Positions 35,408 through 45,907 of a stretch of DNA of 64,000 bases are shown here, one piece after another (positions within the stretch are counted from its first letter, which is position 1; every line of letters begins with the position of its first letter). The DNA lies in the NCBI RefSeq assembly GCF_013111185.1, contig NZ_WVRE01000001.1:372001-436000 (forward strand). The letters are read 5' to 3'. The notes beneath the pieces were generated by a model, which was not told where the DNA came from, made no database searches, and saw only the letters and a list, made by a program, of their open reading frames with translations. The stretch comes from Ruegeria sp. HKCCD7303. GTDB lineage: Bacteria > Pseudomonadota > Alphaproteobacteria > Rhodobacterales > Rhodobacteraceae. The position numbers and the translations under genes were made by a program.

Positions 35408-38400
35408 ATGGAGCCCACATTATTTTCTTTCATTTGGAAGTACTCGAAGAAGCAGCAGTTGGTCTTGCTGTTGCTGACAGTGCTGTCATTTCCCTTCCTT
35501 TACGCCTCGTTGGAACTGCCCAAGCAGATTATCAACGATGCCATCGGCGCTCCGGCTGATACGGTCACCATCTGGGGCATCACCGTAACGCAAGTTCATT
35601 ACCTGTTGATATTGTGTGTTGCGTTTCTTGGGACTGTTATTGCCAGCGGCCTGATGAAAATGCGCATCAACACGATGAAGGGTGTCCTGGCAGAACGCAT
35701 GCTGCGTCGGTTGCGGTTCACGCTGATTGAACGTTCGATGCGCTTTCCAAAGTCTTATTTTGCCACCACCAGTCAGGGCGAGCTGGTTTCGATGATTACA
35801 TCCGAAGCAGAACCGATGGGTGGCCTTATGGGTGACGCGATCGCTCAGCCCGTGTTCCAGTTCGGTCAGATGATGACGATCGTAACATTCCTGTTCATGC
35901 AAAGCGTGTGGTTCGGACTGGCCAGCATTGCTTTGATCCCCTTGCAGGCATGGCTGATCCCCAAATTGCAGCGACAGATCAACCTGCTGAACAAAGACCG
36001 TATTCAGGAAGTCCGGCGCCTAAGCTCGGAAATCGGTGAAAGCGCTGCGGGGATCAGTGACCTGCGCACCAATGGCGGCTGGCGCTATCGTCTGGCCCAG
36101 TTCAGCGACAGATTAGGAAAATTGTTCGAGATCCGCTTTAAGATCTACAACAAGAAATTCTTCATGAAGTTCCTCAACAATCTGATCACTCAGATGACGC
36201 CCTTTCTGTTTTATTCCGTGGGTGGTTATCTGGCGATTACGGGTGAGGTGACGGTGGGCGCTCTGGTCGCTGCTTTGGGGGCTTACAAGGATCTGAGTGG
36301 CCCCTGGAAGGACTTGCTGACCTATTACAACCAGGTTCAGGACATGTCTTTGCGGTGGGAAATTGTGACCGAACGGTTCGCCCCTGACCACATGATCCCC
36401 AAAGAGCTGTTTTCCGGAGAACCCGAGTCAATCCCGCGCCTGGACGGCGCGATTGAGCTGCGCAATGTGACAGTCCGCGACAGCGACGGCAAAACCATTT
36501 TGGAAGATCTGGATCTAACCATCCCCCACGGCGCCCGCGTTGCGATCCAGTCAACTCACGCCTCGGAACGCAGTGCGCTAGGTCAGCTTTTAACCCGAGA
36601 AATCCTGCCTGTTCAGGGGGAAGTGATCGTTTCCGGCCACAACCTGAACGACTTGCACCAGGCTGTGATTGCAGCCCGGATTGGCTATGCGTATTCGCGC
36701 CCCTATCTGTTTGATGGAACTCTGGGTGATAACCTGATGATGCCGTTACGCACGCATCCCCAGCACGATGCCGAAGCGCAGAAAGCTCCGACTCGCAAGC
36801 AGATTGAAGCTGCCCGGTCCGGTAATCCGGTCGACTCTTTGAACGATGAATGGATCGACCCTGGTTTGGCGGGTTTGGACGATATCGAAGATATCCGCGA
36901 TTGGTGGTTCCAATTGGTCGAAGCCATGGGGATTGACGAGTTCATGTTCCGTCGCACGCTGCGCACGCAGTTTGACCCCGGAATTCATCCCGTTTTGGCC
37001 CGCGAAGTGGTCAATCTGCGGGAAACAATTGCCGAGCGTCTGAAAGACAAAGGTCTGGACCGCTATGTCTATCGCTTTGATCCGGATCGGTTTAATCCGG
37101 CGGTTCCTTTGGGCGGCAACCTGCTGTTCGCGGCACCGTCGCGGGAAATCTCACCCGACTATCTGGTCGAGGATGCCCGTTTCCTGAAAATGCTCACTGT
37201 GCATGATCTGGCAGAAGAAGCCCTGAGCATTTCCAATGCGGTTCTGGACACACTCAGTAAAACCTTCGGGCGGGACGGCGCGGACCACCCCTTGTTCCTT
37301 CGGCTCGGAATGTCGAAAGACATGTTCCACAGGTTGCTCGACATCGAGGATCAGCGCAAAGCCAAAGGTGATATGGCACTCAGCCCGGAAGACCGTGCTT
37401 TGCTGTTGACGGTGCCTTTCCTTTTGACCGCCGAGCAGATCGGACCGGACTTCCCCGAGGAATATAAGGACAAAATCCTGACGATCCGAAAAAGCCACGC
37501 CGAGCGGTTACGGGGTGCAATGGACGGATTGTTCATGCCAGTCACGCCCGATCTCTACGTGCCCCGACTGACCGTGATGGAGAACGCGATCTATGGTCGG
37601 GTTTCTCTGATGGCGGGTGCACATGCGGACGAAATCGAGGATGTGGTCGCCGAAGCCCTTAACGAAGCGGGGCTTCGTCGCAGAGCCGCTGCGATCATCT
37701 ATGATCTGCCATCCGGTCTGGGCGGTAACAATCTGCCAACCGTTTTTCAGGAACGCGCCGCGTTTTCGCGCGCTGGGATCAAACGCCCAGATGTCCTGAT
37801 TCTGGACAAGGCATTGGCCAGTCACGATTCAGAAAGCCGGTTGCGCACACGTTTGAAACTGCGCGAGCTTTTGCCCGACTCGATTATGATATTCATGGAA
37901 GATCACTTTGCTCATCCCGAAGCCTATGATTTGTTTATTGAAATCAAGGAGGGCCGAATTGACGGCGTTTCCCGAAGCAAATCTGAACATACGGGCAGCA
38001 CCTCGGATGATCTGAGCCGGAAGCTTGAAATCCTTTCGGCCACGGAGTTGTTTTCAAGTCTGGATGGGCGCAACCAGCGGCTCCTTGCATTTTCAGCCCA
38101 ATGGTACGAGGTCAAAGCTGGACAAGTCATATTTTCGCGCGGGCAGGCCCCGGATGCCGCATATCTGTGCATTTCGGGCCAGGCTCGGTTGGATTGGTTC
38201 AACGATGATGGAACTAAGCGTCCGATTTCGATCATCGAGCCAGGGCGCCTCATCGGAGATTTGTCGATCATTACAGGTGAAGACCGCCAATTGGATCTGG
38301 TCGCCACAGAAGACTGTCTGTTCCTGCGCATCGGGGCCGAGGAGCTGCGTGCCGTGGTTGAAAGCGATGCAACCGTTGCTACGCAGTTGCTCAGAACCGT

Positions 38401-38515
38401 TGCCGGTTATCTGACAACGCTTTCCACGAGGATCTCGGCTGCCCAAAACGCCGAGGACGTGTTGCCCTCGGTGTCCCAAGACACAGAGCCAGAGAGTTCA
38501 AACAACCATGCCTGA
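35408..38515 (+). CDS. ABC-like membrane protein with degenerate ATPase and C-terminal cNMP-binding-like domain
   Basis: 1035 residues, intact frame. Residues 1-320 resemble an ABC exporter membrane domain with about six helices. The ATPase fold from about 346 keeps its outline but has lost the catalytic motifs. The P-loop position (381-389) reads QSTHASERS with no GxxGxGKS; the Q-loop Gln is replaced (YAYSR, 428-431 region); the signature position reads LPTVF (776-780); Walker B DVLILD (795-800) is followed by Lys801 where the catalytic Glu should be. About 315 extra residues (445-760) interrupt the ATPase. Residues 875-1000 resemble a cyclic-nucleotide-binding/Crp-type sensor (VKAGQVIFSRGQ, then GRLIGDLSIITGEDRQLDLVA). 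Probably a pseudo-ATPase that uses the fold for scaffolding or signalling. The next gene overlaps by 8 bases. Confidence 0.87.
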   Translation: MEPTLFSFIWKYSKKQQLVLLLLTVLSFPFLYASLELPKQIINDAIGAPADTVTIWGITVTQVHYLLILCVAFLGTVIASGLMKMRINTMKGVLAERMLRRLRFTLIERSMRFPKSYFATTSQGELVSMITSEAEPMGGLMGDAIAQPVFQFGQMMTIVTFLFMQSVWFGLASIALIPLQAWLIPKLQRQINLLNKDRIQEVRRLSSEIGESAAGISDLRTNGGWRYRLAQFSDRLGKLFEIRFKIYNKKFFMKFLNNLITQMTPFLFYSVGGYLAITGEVTVGALVAALGAYKDLSGPWKDLLTYYNQVQDMSLRWEIVTERFAPDHMIPKELFSGEPESIPRLDGAIELRNVTVRDSDGKTILEDLDLTIPHGARVAIQSTHASERSALGQLLTREILPVQGEVIVSGHNLNDLHQAVIAARIGYAYSRPYLFDGTLGDNLMMPLRTHPQHDAEAQKAPTRKQIEAARSGNPVDSLNDEWIDPGLAGLDDIEDIRDWWFQLVEAMGIDEFMFRRTLRTQFDPGIHPVLAREVVNLRETIAERLKDKGLDRYVYRFDPDRFNPAVPLGGNLLFAAPSREISPDYLVEDARFLKMLTVHDLAEEALSISNAVLDTLSKTFGRDGADHPLFLRLGMSKDMFHRLLDIEDQRKAKGDMALSPEDRALLLTVPFLLTAEQIGPDFPEEYKDKILTIRKSHAERLRGAMDGLFMPVTPDLYVPRLTVMENAIYGRVSLMAGAHADEIEDVVAEALNEAGLRRRAAAIIYDLPSGLGGNNLPTVFQERAAFSRAGIKRPDVLILDKALASHDSESRLRTRLKLRELLPDSIMIFMEDHFAHPEAYDLFIEIKEGRIDGVSRSKSEHTGSTSDDLSRKLEILSATELFSSLDGRNQRLLAFSAQWYEVKAGQVIFSRGQAPDAAYLCISGQARLDWFNDDGTKRPISIIEPGRLIGDLSIITGEDRQLDLVATEDCLFLRIGAEELRAVVESDATVATQLLRTVAGYLTTLSTRISAAQNAEDVLPSVSQDTEPESSNNHA

Positions 38516-39392
38516 GGCATACACCCCACACGCCTATCTGACGGAAACCGCGCGCAAGCGGCCCGAGGTTTGGCGTCTGCTTCTGGGCCTATTGTTGATC
38601 GGTATATTGGTCAGCCTCCTGAACATGGTGTTCTTTGCCGTGCTCGTAGAGATGGGCCCAGACGAATGGGCACAGGAACTTTTGGTGGGGAGCTCGCCGC
38701 TTGCATTAATTCTGCTGCTGATGAGTTTCGGGTTCATAACCTTAGCTGTGGCCATCGCCGCCCGTAAGATTCAACAAAGAACACTTTGGTCCATAATTGG
38801 AGACCGCAGCATTGCCATAGCGCAGTTTTTCAAAGTTCTAAAAGCCTTGATTATCCTCGGCGTGATCGGGTTTCTGCTGCCGCCTTACGGGATGGGTGGA
38901 GAGCTGACGCAAAAGCTGCCGCTGACAACATGGGCACTGTTGCTTCCGATTGCGGCCTGCGCCGTCCTGATTCAAATCAGTGCCGAAGAAATCCTGTTTC
39001 GCGGGTATATCCAGCAAACTCTTGCAGCGCGGTTCAGTTCACCGATCATTTGGATGGGCCTGCCATCCATTTTGTTTGCAGCAGGCCATTATTCACCAGA
39101 CGCGGCGGGGGGCAATGCGCTCTTGATCGCGCTTTGGGCCTTTGTTTTTGGGCTGCTGGCGTCCGATCTGACGGCCAGAGCAGGCACTTTGGGACCTGCC
39201 ATCGCCCTTCATTTTTTCAACAATTTCATCGCTTTGCTGTTCATTTCATTGCCCGACAGTCTCAGCGGGTTGGCACTTTTTGTGCTGCCCTTTGACACGT
39301 CTGACCCGGAACAGCTGCGCCCTTGGCTGTTGGTGGACTTGGCGGTTATGTTCGTTTGCTGGTTGGCCGCGCGGCTTGCGCTCAGGCGTTGA
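38508..39392 (+). CDS. CPBP family intramembrane metalloprotease
   Basis: 294 residues, about eight hydrophobic segments. The Abi/CAAX-protease motifs are present: EEILFRGYIQQ (EExxxR), FAAGHYSP (FxxxH) and HFFNNF (HxxxN). Members cleave prenylated or membrane substrates, or act as chaperones. It overlaps the end of the degenerate ABC gene by 8 bases, so the pair is co-translated and may act together in the membrane, with the protease as effector; that link is inference. Confidence 0.88.
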   Translation: MPEAYTPHAYLTETARKRPEVWRLLLGLLLIGILVSLLNMVFFAVLVEMGPDEWAQELLVGSSPLALILLLMSFGFITLAVAIAARKIQQRTLWSIIGDRSIAIAQFFKVLKALIILGVIGFLLPPYGMGGELTQKLPLTTWALLLPIAACAVLIQISAEEILFRGYIQQTLAARFSSPIIWMGLPSILFAAGHYSPDAAGGNALLIALWAFVFGLLASDLTARAGTLGPAIALHFFNNFIALLFISLPDSLSGLALFVLPFDTSDPEQLRPWLLVDLAVMFVCWLAARLALRR

Positions 39393-39452
39393 TTGCATTT
39401 CCTTCCGTTGCGCCTTATTTGACGACAACACCGCAAAAGCCAAGGTTCCCAC

Positions 39453-40382
39453 ATGAACTGGATCACAAACTACGTCCGCCCCCGGATCAACTCGATCTTT
39501 TCGCGCCGCGAGGTTCCCGAAAACCTCTGGCATAAGTGCGACGAGTGCGGAACGATGCTGTTCCACCGCGAACTGGCCGAGAACCAGAATGTCTGCACCC
39601 AGTGCGGCCACCACATGGCAATTACCCCGCGTGACCGGTTCAAGCACCTGTTCGACGGCGGCGTTTTCACAGAAGTTGAGGTCCCGGCCCCCAAGGACGA
39701 CCCACTACAATTCCGTGATCAGAAAAAATACCCGGACCGCATGAAAGCGGCGCAGAAAAAGACCGGTGAAAAAGAGGCTATGCTGGTGGCCGTGGGCGAA
39801 ATTGGACGCACTCCGATTGTTGCTGCCGCGCAGGATTTCTCTTTCATGGGCGGCTCGATGGGCATGTATGTGGGCAACGCGATCATCGCTGCCGCCCAAG
39901 AGGCGGTAAAGCTCAAACGCCCGCTGATCCTGTTTTCGGCCGCCGGTGGAGCCCGGATGCAGGAAGGTATCCTAAGCCTGATGCAAATGCCGCGTACCAC
40001 TGTTGCGGTTGAGATGCTGAAAGAAGCGAACCTGCCCTATATCGTCGTTCTGACCCATCCCACTACTGGGGGTGTAACTGCTTCTTACGCGATGCTGGGC
40101 GATGTGCATATCTCGGAACCCAACGCGTTGATCTGCTTTGCCGGCCCCCGTGTGATTGAACAAACGATTCGGGAAAAGCTGCCTGAAGGGTTCCAGCGCG
40201 CCGAATATCTGCTGGATCACGGTATGCTGGACCGAGTCACCAAGCGTACCGAAATGCGTGATGAGCTGATTACCATTACCCGGATGCTTACGAACCAGCC
40301 TCCGGCAATTGTTGGCGAACTGCCCGCACCAGAACCGGAAGAAGCAGCTGAGGCACCGGCCGAAGAGACCAGCCAGAAATGA
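39453..40382 (+). CDS. accD: Acetyl-CoA carboxylase carboxyltransferase subunit beta
   Basis: Transfers carboxyl from biotin to acetyl-CoA to make malonyl-CoA, with AccA; cytosolic. 309 residues. The N-terminal zinc ribbon is intact ([13 protein letters not shown], then CTQCGHHM). The crotonase-like core has [10 protein letters not shown] and [14 protein letters not shown]. The last 25 residues are an Ala/Glu-rich tail. Overlaps folC by four bases (ATGA), the usual accD-folC pair. Confidence 0.97.
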   Translation: MNWITNYVRPRINSIFSRREVPENLWHKCDECGTMLFHRELAENQNVCTQCGHHMAITPRDRFKHLFDGGVFTEVEVPAPKDDPLQFRDQKKYPDRMKAAQKKTGEKEAMLVAVGEIGRTPIVAAAQDFSFMGGSMGMYVGNAIIAAAQEAVKLKRPLILFSAAGGARMQEGILSLMQMPRTTVAVEMLKEANLPYIVVLTHPTTGGVTASYAMLGDVHISEPNALICFAGPRVIEQTIREKLPEGFQRAEYLLDHGMLDRVTKRTEMRDELITITRMLTNQPPAIVGELPAPEPEEAAEAPAEETSQK

Positions 40383-41653
40383 CCGCACAAACATCTGACG
40401 CAATTCTTGATCGGATGATGGCGCTACATCCCAAGATCATTGATCTGACCTTGGACCGCGTTTGGCGTTTGCTGGCTGCGCTGGATCATCCACAGCTCAA
40501 GCTGCCCCCGGTTGTCCATATTGCCGGAACCAATGGCAAAGGCTCGACCCAAGCCATGATCCGCGCGGGGCTTGAGGGGGCAGGGCACTCGGCACATGCC
40601 TATACCTCGCCCCATTTGGCGCGGTTTCACGAACGCATCCGGCTGGCTGGAGAATTGATCTCGGAATCCGATCTGACGGCGGTTTTGGACGAGTGCTATG
40701 CCGCCAACAAAGGTGAAGACATCACCTATTTCGAAATCACCACCTGCGCGGCTCTGTTGGCCTTTGCCCGTACAAAAGCAGACTATACTCTTCTTGAGGT
40801 TGGTCTGGGCGGACGACTGGACGCCACTAACGTAATCGATAATCCTGTAGTAACAGTGATTACGCCGGTATCGATCGATCATGAGCAGTTTTTGGGCAAC
40901 ACATTTGGCGAGATCGCAGCTGAAAAGGCCGGGATCATCAAACCCGGCGTGCCCTGCATCGTTGGGCCCCAACAGGACGAAGCCCTTGAGGTCATAGAAT
41001 ATACAGCCGCTCGACTGGGTGCTCCGTTGTTGGTTCATGGGCAACACTGGAATGTGCATGAAGAAAACGGACGCTTGATCTATCAGGACGAAACCGGTTT
41101 GCGGGATCTTCCACTGCCCAACCTGCTGGGTGCGCACCAAATTCAGAACGCGGGTGCGGCCGTGGCCGTTTTGCGCCATCTGGACATGGGCGATGACGCC
41201 TATGAGGCTGCCGTGACCAAAGCCGAATGGCCCGCCCGTATGCAGCGCCTGAAAACCGGCCCGTTGATCGAACAGGCACCACAGGCCGAGCTTTGGCTGG
41301 ATGGCGGTCACAACGCGGCAGCAGGAATTGCTCTGGCTGATGTACTGGCCAAACTACCGCAGAAACCGACGCACATGATCTGCGGTATGCTCAACACAAA
41401 AGATGTAACCGGGTATCTCTCACCTTTGGCCGGGCAGGCCACAAGCCTAACCGCCGTTTCAATTCCGGGTGAAGCCGCGACACTCAGTGCAGAAGAAACT
41501 GCAGCTGCAGCGACCAAAGTCGACTTGCCTGCGTCTACGGCAAACAATGTATCGGAAGCGTTGGCGGCGATCACAGCCGACGACCCCCAAGCCCGTGTGT
41601 TGATCTGCGGCTCGCTTTACCTTGCGGGCAATATCCTGCGCGAAAACGGCTAG
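40379..41653 (+). CDS. folC: Bifunctional folylpolyglutamate/dihydrofolate synthase
   Basis: Mur-ligase family enzyme that adds glutamate to folates (and may make dihydrofolate), 424 residues, cytosolic. P-loop [15 protein letters not shown], the [13 protein letters not shown] folate loop, [14 protein letters not shown] and [10 protein letters not shown] are all present, as is the C-terminal [10 protein letters not shown]. Start overlaps accD. Ends opposite zapE, with an extragenic repeat between the stops. Confidence 0.96.
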   Translation: MTAQTSDAILDRMMALHPKIIDLTLDRVWRLLAALDHPQLKLPPVVHIAGTNGKGSTQAMIRAGLEGAGHSAHAYTSPHLARFHERIRLAGELISESDLTAVLDECYAANKGEDITYFEITTCAALLAFARTKADYTLLEVGLGGRLDATNVIDNPVVTVITPVSIDHEQFLGNTFGEIAAEKAGIIKPGVPCIVGPQQDEALEVIEYTAARLGAPLLVHGQHWNVHEENGRLIYQDETGLRDLPLPNLLGAHQIQNAGAAVAVLRHLDMGDDAYEAAVTKAEWPARMQRLKTGPLIEQAPQAELWLDGGHNAAAGIALADVLAKLPQKPTHMICGMLNTKDVTGYLSPLAGQATSLTAVSIPGEAATLSAEETAAAATKVDLPASTANNVSEALAAITADDPQARVLICGSLYLAGNILRENG

Positions 41654-41667
41654 GCACGCCCCGCGCC

Positions 41668-41714
41668 CTTCACCTGGCTCGAAATACTTTGGGGAGGCGC
41701 GCGCAGCGCCCCCT
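41668..41714. repeat. Extragenic repeat with GC hairpin between folC and zapE
   Basis: On the minus strand 41690-41668 reads AAAGTATTTCGAGCCAGG then TGAAG. It is flanked by a hairpin, GGCGC-GCGCA-GCGCC (41696-41710), extended by GGGG/CCCC outside. A related sequence is at 48275-48300. It sits between two convergent stops and may act as a bidirectional terminator or RNA-stabilising element. Confidence 0.5.
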
Positions 41715-42771
41715 AGGCACCCCAGTCTTTGTCCTGCATCTCCCTTAGGCGTGAGGCTGTGCGTTCAAACTCAAAGGTCCCTTCGCCTTCCACATAAAGC
41801 ATTTCGGGCTCAGCTGCGGCGGAACAGATCAAGCGGACCCTGGCCTCATATAGGGAATCGATAAGGGTTACGAACCGCTTGGCTTCGTTAAAGTTGTTGC
41901 GCGACAAGCGTGGGATGTCTTCCAGCACCAGCACCTTCACAGCATCGGCAATTGCCAGGTAATCAGCAGGCCCCAACATCCGTCCACACAGGTCGTAGAA
42001 TGATGCCCGCGCGACCCCGTTGCGAAAGGCAGGCAGCTCAACCGCGCGGCTATTGACTTGCAAAACAAGCGGTTCGGCGGGGCCGCCTGCAAGATCCTTC
42101 CAAACCTCTCGTATGTTCTGCCGGGCTTCTGGGCCGATTGGCGAAAAATAGACCGGCGCACCTTCCAGCCGGTTTTGGCGGTAGTCGGTGGGCGAAACCA
42201 GTTCCCAAACCCGTAGCTGTTCCTTGATATGCGCAATGAACGGCAGAAACAGCTGCCTGTTCAGCCCATCCTTGTACAGATCATCTGGATGCCGGTTCGA
42301 GGTCGTCACAACCACCACGCCACCCTCATTCAACAGATCGAACAGACGTCCAACAATCATCGCATCGGTGATGTCCGTGATCTGCATCTCATCAAAAGCC
42401 AGCAGCCGGACGGATTTGACCACGTCCTTCGCCACCGGAGCCAGTGCATCTTCGACGTTCTCTTTCCGAGCCTTATGCATCCCAGCGTGGATTTCCTGCA
42501 TGAAAGCGTGAAAATGGACACGTCGCGCCGGTATGTCGCCGAGCGTTTCGACAAACATATCCATCAGCATCGATTTTCCTCGCCCGACTCCTCCCCAAAG
42601 ATACAATCCTTTTGGGGGTGGAGGCACTTTGCGGAAAAAACCGCGTTTAACTGGCTCTGACAGCGCGGCACGGACACGTTCGAATTGCGGAAGAACGGCC
42701 TCTTGTGCGTCGTCGCGGGTCAGGGTTCCATCCGCGACGCGGGCCTCGTATAGCGATATTAGATCCGTCAT
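41713..42771 (-). CDS. zapE: Cell division protein ZapE (AFG1-like ATPase)
   Basis: AAA-type ATPase of 352 residues; in E. coli it associates with the FtsZ ring, and mitochondrial relatives assist protein quality control. Walker A LWGGVGRGKSMLMD and Walker B LLAFDEMQI, with the AFG1 motif VVVVTTSNRHPDDLY. The ATG at 42771 has AAGG 9 bases upstream and gives the normal N-terminus; an upstream in-frame extension to 42927 is not supported. Confidence 0.94.
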   Translation of the reverse strand: MTDLISLYEARVADGTLTRDDAQEAVLPQFERVRAALSEPVKRGFFRKVPPPPKGLYLWGGVGRGKSMLMDMFVETLGDIPARRVHFHAFMQEIHAGMHKARKENVEDALAPVAKDVVKSVRLLAFDEMQITDITDAMIVGRLFDLLNEGGVVVVTTSNRHPDDLYKDGLNRQLFLPFIAHIKEQLRVWELVSPTDYRQNRLEGAPVYFSPIGPEARQNIREVWKDLAGGPAEPLVLQVNSRAVELPAFRNGVARASFYDLCGRMLGPADYLAIADAVKVLVLEDIPRLSRNNFNEAKRFVTLIDSLYEARVRLICSAAAEPEMLYVEGEGTFEFERTASRLREMQDKDWGA

Positions 42772-42920
42772 AATTCCGAGCCTTACCCGCCCGACCGCCC
42801 GTTGAAAAGAAACCATTTTTTTTGGCACATCAAATTTGCTTATCCGTGACTGCAAATCTGCTGAATTGACGTCGCCCGCAAAAGCGATACGGTCCTTTGG
42901 ACGAAACGCCCGAGATATCA

Positions 42921-44156
42921 ATGCCACAATCCGCCCGCTTGCTGAATCCGATCCTGATCGTCGGATGTATTATCATCACGGTCAGTTTTGCCGTGCGTGC
43001 ATCGTTCGGCGTGTTCCAGATTCCAATCGCGGATGAGTTCGGTTGGCTGCGCACTGACTTTTCAATGGCGATTGCAATTCAAAACCTGGCGTGGGGCATC
43101 GGACAGCCCATCTTTGGTGCAATTGCCGAGAAGATTGGCGACCGCAAGGCGATCATTCTGGGTGCTTTGACCTATGCTGCCGGTATGGTGCTTTCTGCAT
43201 GGTCCGTCACTCCATTTGAGCATCAGATGTATGCGTGGTTGGTAGGCTTCGGCATCGCAGGTACTGGGTTTGGTGTGGTTCTTGCTGTGGTCGGTCGCGC
43301 GTCTTCAGACGAAAACCGCTCGATGTCGCTTGCTATCGTCACAGCCGCAGGAAGTTTCGGGCAGGTGCTGGGTGCCCCCACCGCCGAGTGGCTGCTGACC
43401 TTCCTGCCTTGGCAGCAGGTTTTTATCGTGTTTGCGGTCGCGATCCTGGCGCTTGTGCTTGCTCTGCCATTCATGCGCGCGCCGCAAAGTGCCAGCAAGA
43501 CGGAACTGCAAGAAAGCATGAGCGAGATTTTGGGCAAGGCGTTCCGCGATCCTTCTTATGCTTTGATTTTTATGGGGTTCTTTAGCTGCGGGTATCAGTT
43601 GGGATTCATCACCGCCCATTTCCCGGCATTTGTGACCGAAATGTGTGGCCCGATTCAGCCCGGTGGTGTTTTGCATTCCGTCGGTATCACCTCGACGTCA
43701 GCGCTTGGGGCCGTGTCGATTTCGCTGATCGGTCTGGCCAATATCGGTGGTACATTGCTGGCGGGATGGGCAGGGAACCACTTCCCCAAGAAATACCTTT
43801 TGGCTGGGGTCTACACGGGGCGCACATTGGCAGCGGCTTTGTTTATCCTGTTCCCGATCACTCCTCTATCAGTCATCGTATTCTCGCTGGTGATGGGATC
43901 GCTTTGGTTGGCCACTGTGCCACTCACGTCGGGTCTTGTGGCGCATCTTTACGGCTTGCGGTACATGGGAACGCTTTATGGCATCATCTTCTTCAGCCAC
44001 CAGCTTGGCAGCTTTCTGGGTGTGTGGTTGGGTGGTCGCTTGTATGATCAATTCGGCGATTACAGCATGGTTTGGTGGATCGGCGTCGCGATCGGAGCAT
44101 TCAGCGCAATCGTGCATCTGCCCATCCGCGAAAATCGTTCTGCCCTTCCGGCCTAA
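42921..44156 (+). CDS. MFS transporter
   Basis: Inner-membrane carrier of about 411 residues, 12 hydrophobic segments. The 2-3 loop reads GAIAEKIGDRKAI, and helix 1 has the FGVFQIPIADEFGW pattern of MFS_1 carriers related to oxalate/formate and monocarboxylate transporters. Substrate unknown. Start is ATG 42921 or TTG 42897; neither has a strong ribosome site. Divergent from zapE, convergent with mtnA. Confidence 0.88.
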   Translation: MPQSARLLNPILIVGCIIITVSFAVRASFGVFQIPIADEFGWLRTDFSMAIAIQNLAWGIGQPIFGAIAEKIGDRKAIILGALTYAAGMVLSAWSVTPFEHQMYAWLVGFGIAGTGFGVVLAVVGRASSDENRSMSLAIVTAAGSFGQVLGAPTAEWLLTFLPWQQVFIVFAVAILALVLALPFMRAPQSASKTELQESMSEILGKAFRDPSYALIFMGFFSCGYQLGFITAHFPAFVTEMCGPIQPGGVLHSVGITSTSALGAVSISLIGLANIGGTLLAGWAGNHFPKKYLLAGVYTGRTLAAALFILFPITPLSVIVFSLVMGSLWLATVPLTSGLVAHLYGLRYMGTLYGIIFFSHQLGSFLGVWLGGRLYDQFGDYSMVWWIGVAIGAFSAIVHLPIRENRSALPA

Positions 44157-44234
44157 AATCTTCCTAATCAACAAACCAAAAACGGCAAGCACCTGGTGCG
44201 ACCCAATTTTTCAACGCGATGCCAGACCTATGTG

Positions 44235-45329
44235 CTAACCAGCCCTGTCTGGGAATAAGCCAGCCAATCCAGCGGCTGAGGCTTCGCAAACACCACGTTC
44301 GGTAATCAGCCCGGTGACAAGCCGGTTTGGGGTGACGTCAAAGGCCGGATTGCCCCCCTCCGTTCCAACTGGGGTCACGCGCACATCCGAAATCGCGGAG
44401 TGCTCATCAACACCGAGGACATGAGTCACTTCGCGTGTATCGCGTTCTTCGATTGGAATTTCAGCTACGCCATCGCGCACGGTCCAATCTATTGTCGGAG
44501 AAGGCAGGGCAACATAAAATGGAATATTGTTGTCATGCGCTGCCAACGCCTTGAGGTAGGTGCCTATCTTATTGCAGACGTCACCCTGTGCCGTGGTGCG
44601 GTCGGTGCCAGTGATAACCATGTCAACCAACCCATGCTGCATCAGGTGCCCTCCGGCATTGTCCACAATGTAGCGATGGGGGATGCCGTGCTCGCCCAGT
44701 TCCCATGAGGTCAGCGCACCTTGATTGCGGGGCCGGGTTTCATCCACCCAAACATGCAGGGGGATGCCCTCGTTATGCGCATGATACATCGGGCTCGTGG
44801 CCGTGCCCCAATCCACCGTCGCCAGCCACCCCGCGTTGCAATGGGTCAACAGCCGCACCGGTTCGCCCGCGGGTTTGCGTGCGGCAATCTCTTTGATCAA
44901 CTCCAGCCCGTGGCGACCAATCGCGGCGTTGATTTCGACGTCTTCGTCAGCGATTTCCTGCGCCAAGACCCATGCGCGTTCGGCACGATCGGACGCAGCC
45001 AGCGGCATCAGGGCCTCTCGGCATCGGTCCAAAGCCCAACGCAGGTTGATTGCGGTGGGCCGCGTTGCGTGCAAAACATCATATGCCGCATCAAACGACG
45101 CTTCGGAGCTATCACGGGACATCTGTTCAGCTATGCCAAAAGCGGCTGTCGCGCCAATCAAAGGTGCGCCCCTGACCCACATATCCCGAATTGCAGCTGC
45201 AAACTCATCCAACGTTTTCAAGGTTACGACCCGGAAATCATGCGGCAACCAGCGTTGATCGATAATCCGAACCTCGCCCTGTGACTTGTCCCACCAAATC
45301 GATCTGTAGTGAGTGCCCTGTACTTGCAT
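44235..45329 (-). CDS. mtnA: S-methyl-5-thioribose-1-phosphate isomerase
   Basis: Converts methylthioribose 1-phosphate to methylthioribulose 1-phosphate in methionine salvage; cytosolic. 364 residues. Active-site Cys in [16 protein letters not shown] and Asp in [32 protein letters not shown] binds phosphate. Members of this fold also isomerise ribose 1,5-bisphosphate and other aldose 1-phosphates. No other mtn gene is nearby, so the salvage role is inferred from sequence only. Confidence 0.93.
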   Translation of the reverse strand: MQVQGTHYRSIWWDKSQGEVRIIDQRWLPHDFRVVTLKTLDEFAAAIRDMWVRGAPLIGATAAFGIAEQMSRDSSEASFDAAYDVLHATRPTAINLRWALDRCREALMPLAASDRAERAWVLAQEIADEDVEINAAIGRHGLELIKEIAARKPAGEPVRLLTHCNAGWLATVDWGTATSPMYHAHNEGIPLHVWVDETRPRNQGALTSWELGEHGIPHRYIVDNAGGHLMQHGLVDMVITGTDRTTAQGDVCNKIGTYLKALAAHDNNIPFYVALPSPTIDWTVRDGVAEIPIEERDTREVTHVLGVDEHSAISDVRVTPVGTEGGNPAFDVTPNRLVTGLITERGVCEASAAGLAGLFPDRAG

Positions 45330-45451
45330 AATGCAGTCTCCGTGTTCGAATGGTCTGATCAGAATTCAAACACAGGGTGCGTTCTTGCGAGGGCCTTGTA
45401 AACGGTCGTTTCTGATTTCGTATCAGTATTTTGGATCGGCTTCTGTTATAG

Positions 45452-45907
45452 TCAGCCACGCGTAACTGCGCGTATTTCCCGTTCCAATGCATCCAGAAAC
45501 CGCGACCGATCTGCTTTGCCGAAGGGTCGTCCACCACCACCCGCTCCAAGTGGGTTGGCGGCGCGCAGGTCCGCCATCAAGTCGCGCATCGCGAGTTGTT
45601 GACCAATATTGGCTGCGGTGAAGGTCTCGCCGTTGGGGCGCAAGACGCGTGCGCCTGCTTCAACGCATTTGGCAGCCAGAGGGATGTCGGACGTAACAAC
45701 CACATCCCCTTTACCACACCGCTCGGCGATCCACTTGTCGGCCTCATCAGCGCCTTCTGAGACGATGACAACCTGCACAAGCGGATTGGCCGATGGGCGA
45801 AGCCCCCCATTGGACACCAGCGCCACGGGCACTTTGTGCCGTGTTGCCACCCGTTCAGCTTCGGCCTTCACAGGGCAGGCGTCGCCGTCAACAAAAAGCG
45901 TGGTCAC
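45452..45907 (-). CDS. YaiI/YqxD family protein (DUF188)
   Basis: 151 residues with the family signature [13 protein letters not shown] at the N-terminus and [20 protein letters not shown], a PIN-like arrangement of acidic residues. No biochemical role is established for the family; an RNA-related nuclease activity has been suggested by fold. GTG start overlapping the sthA stop as GTGA, so it is translated with sthA. Confidence 0.9.
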   Translation of the reverse strand: MTTLFVDGDACPVKAEAERVATRHKVPVALVSNGGLRPSANPLVQVVIVSEGADEADKWIAERCGKGDVVVTSDIPLAAKCVEAGARVLRPNGETFTAANIGQQLAMRDLMADLRAANPLGAGGGGRPFGKADRSRFLDALEREIRAVTRG

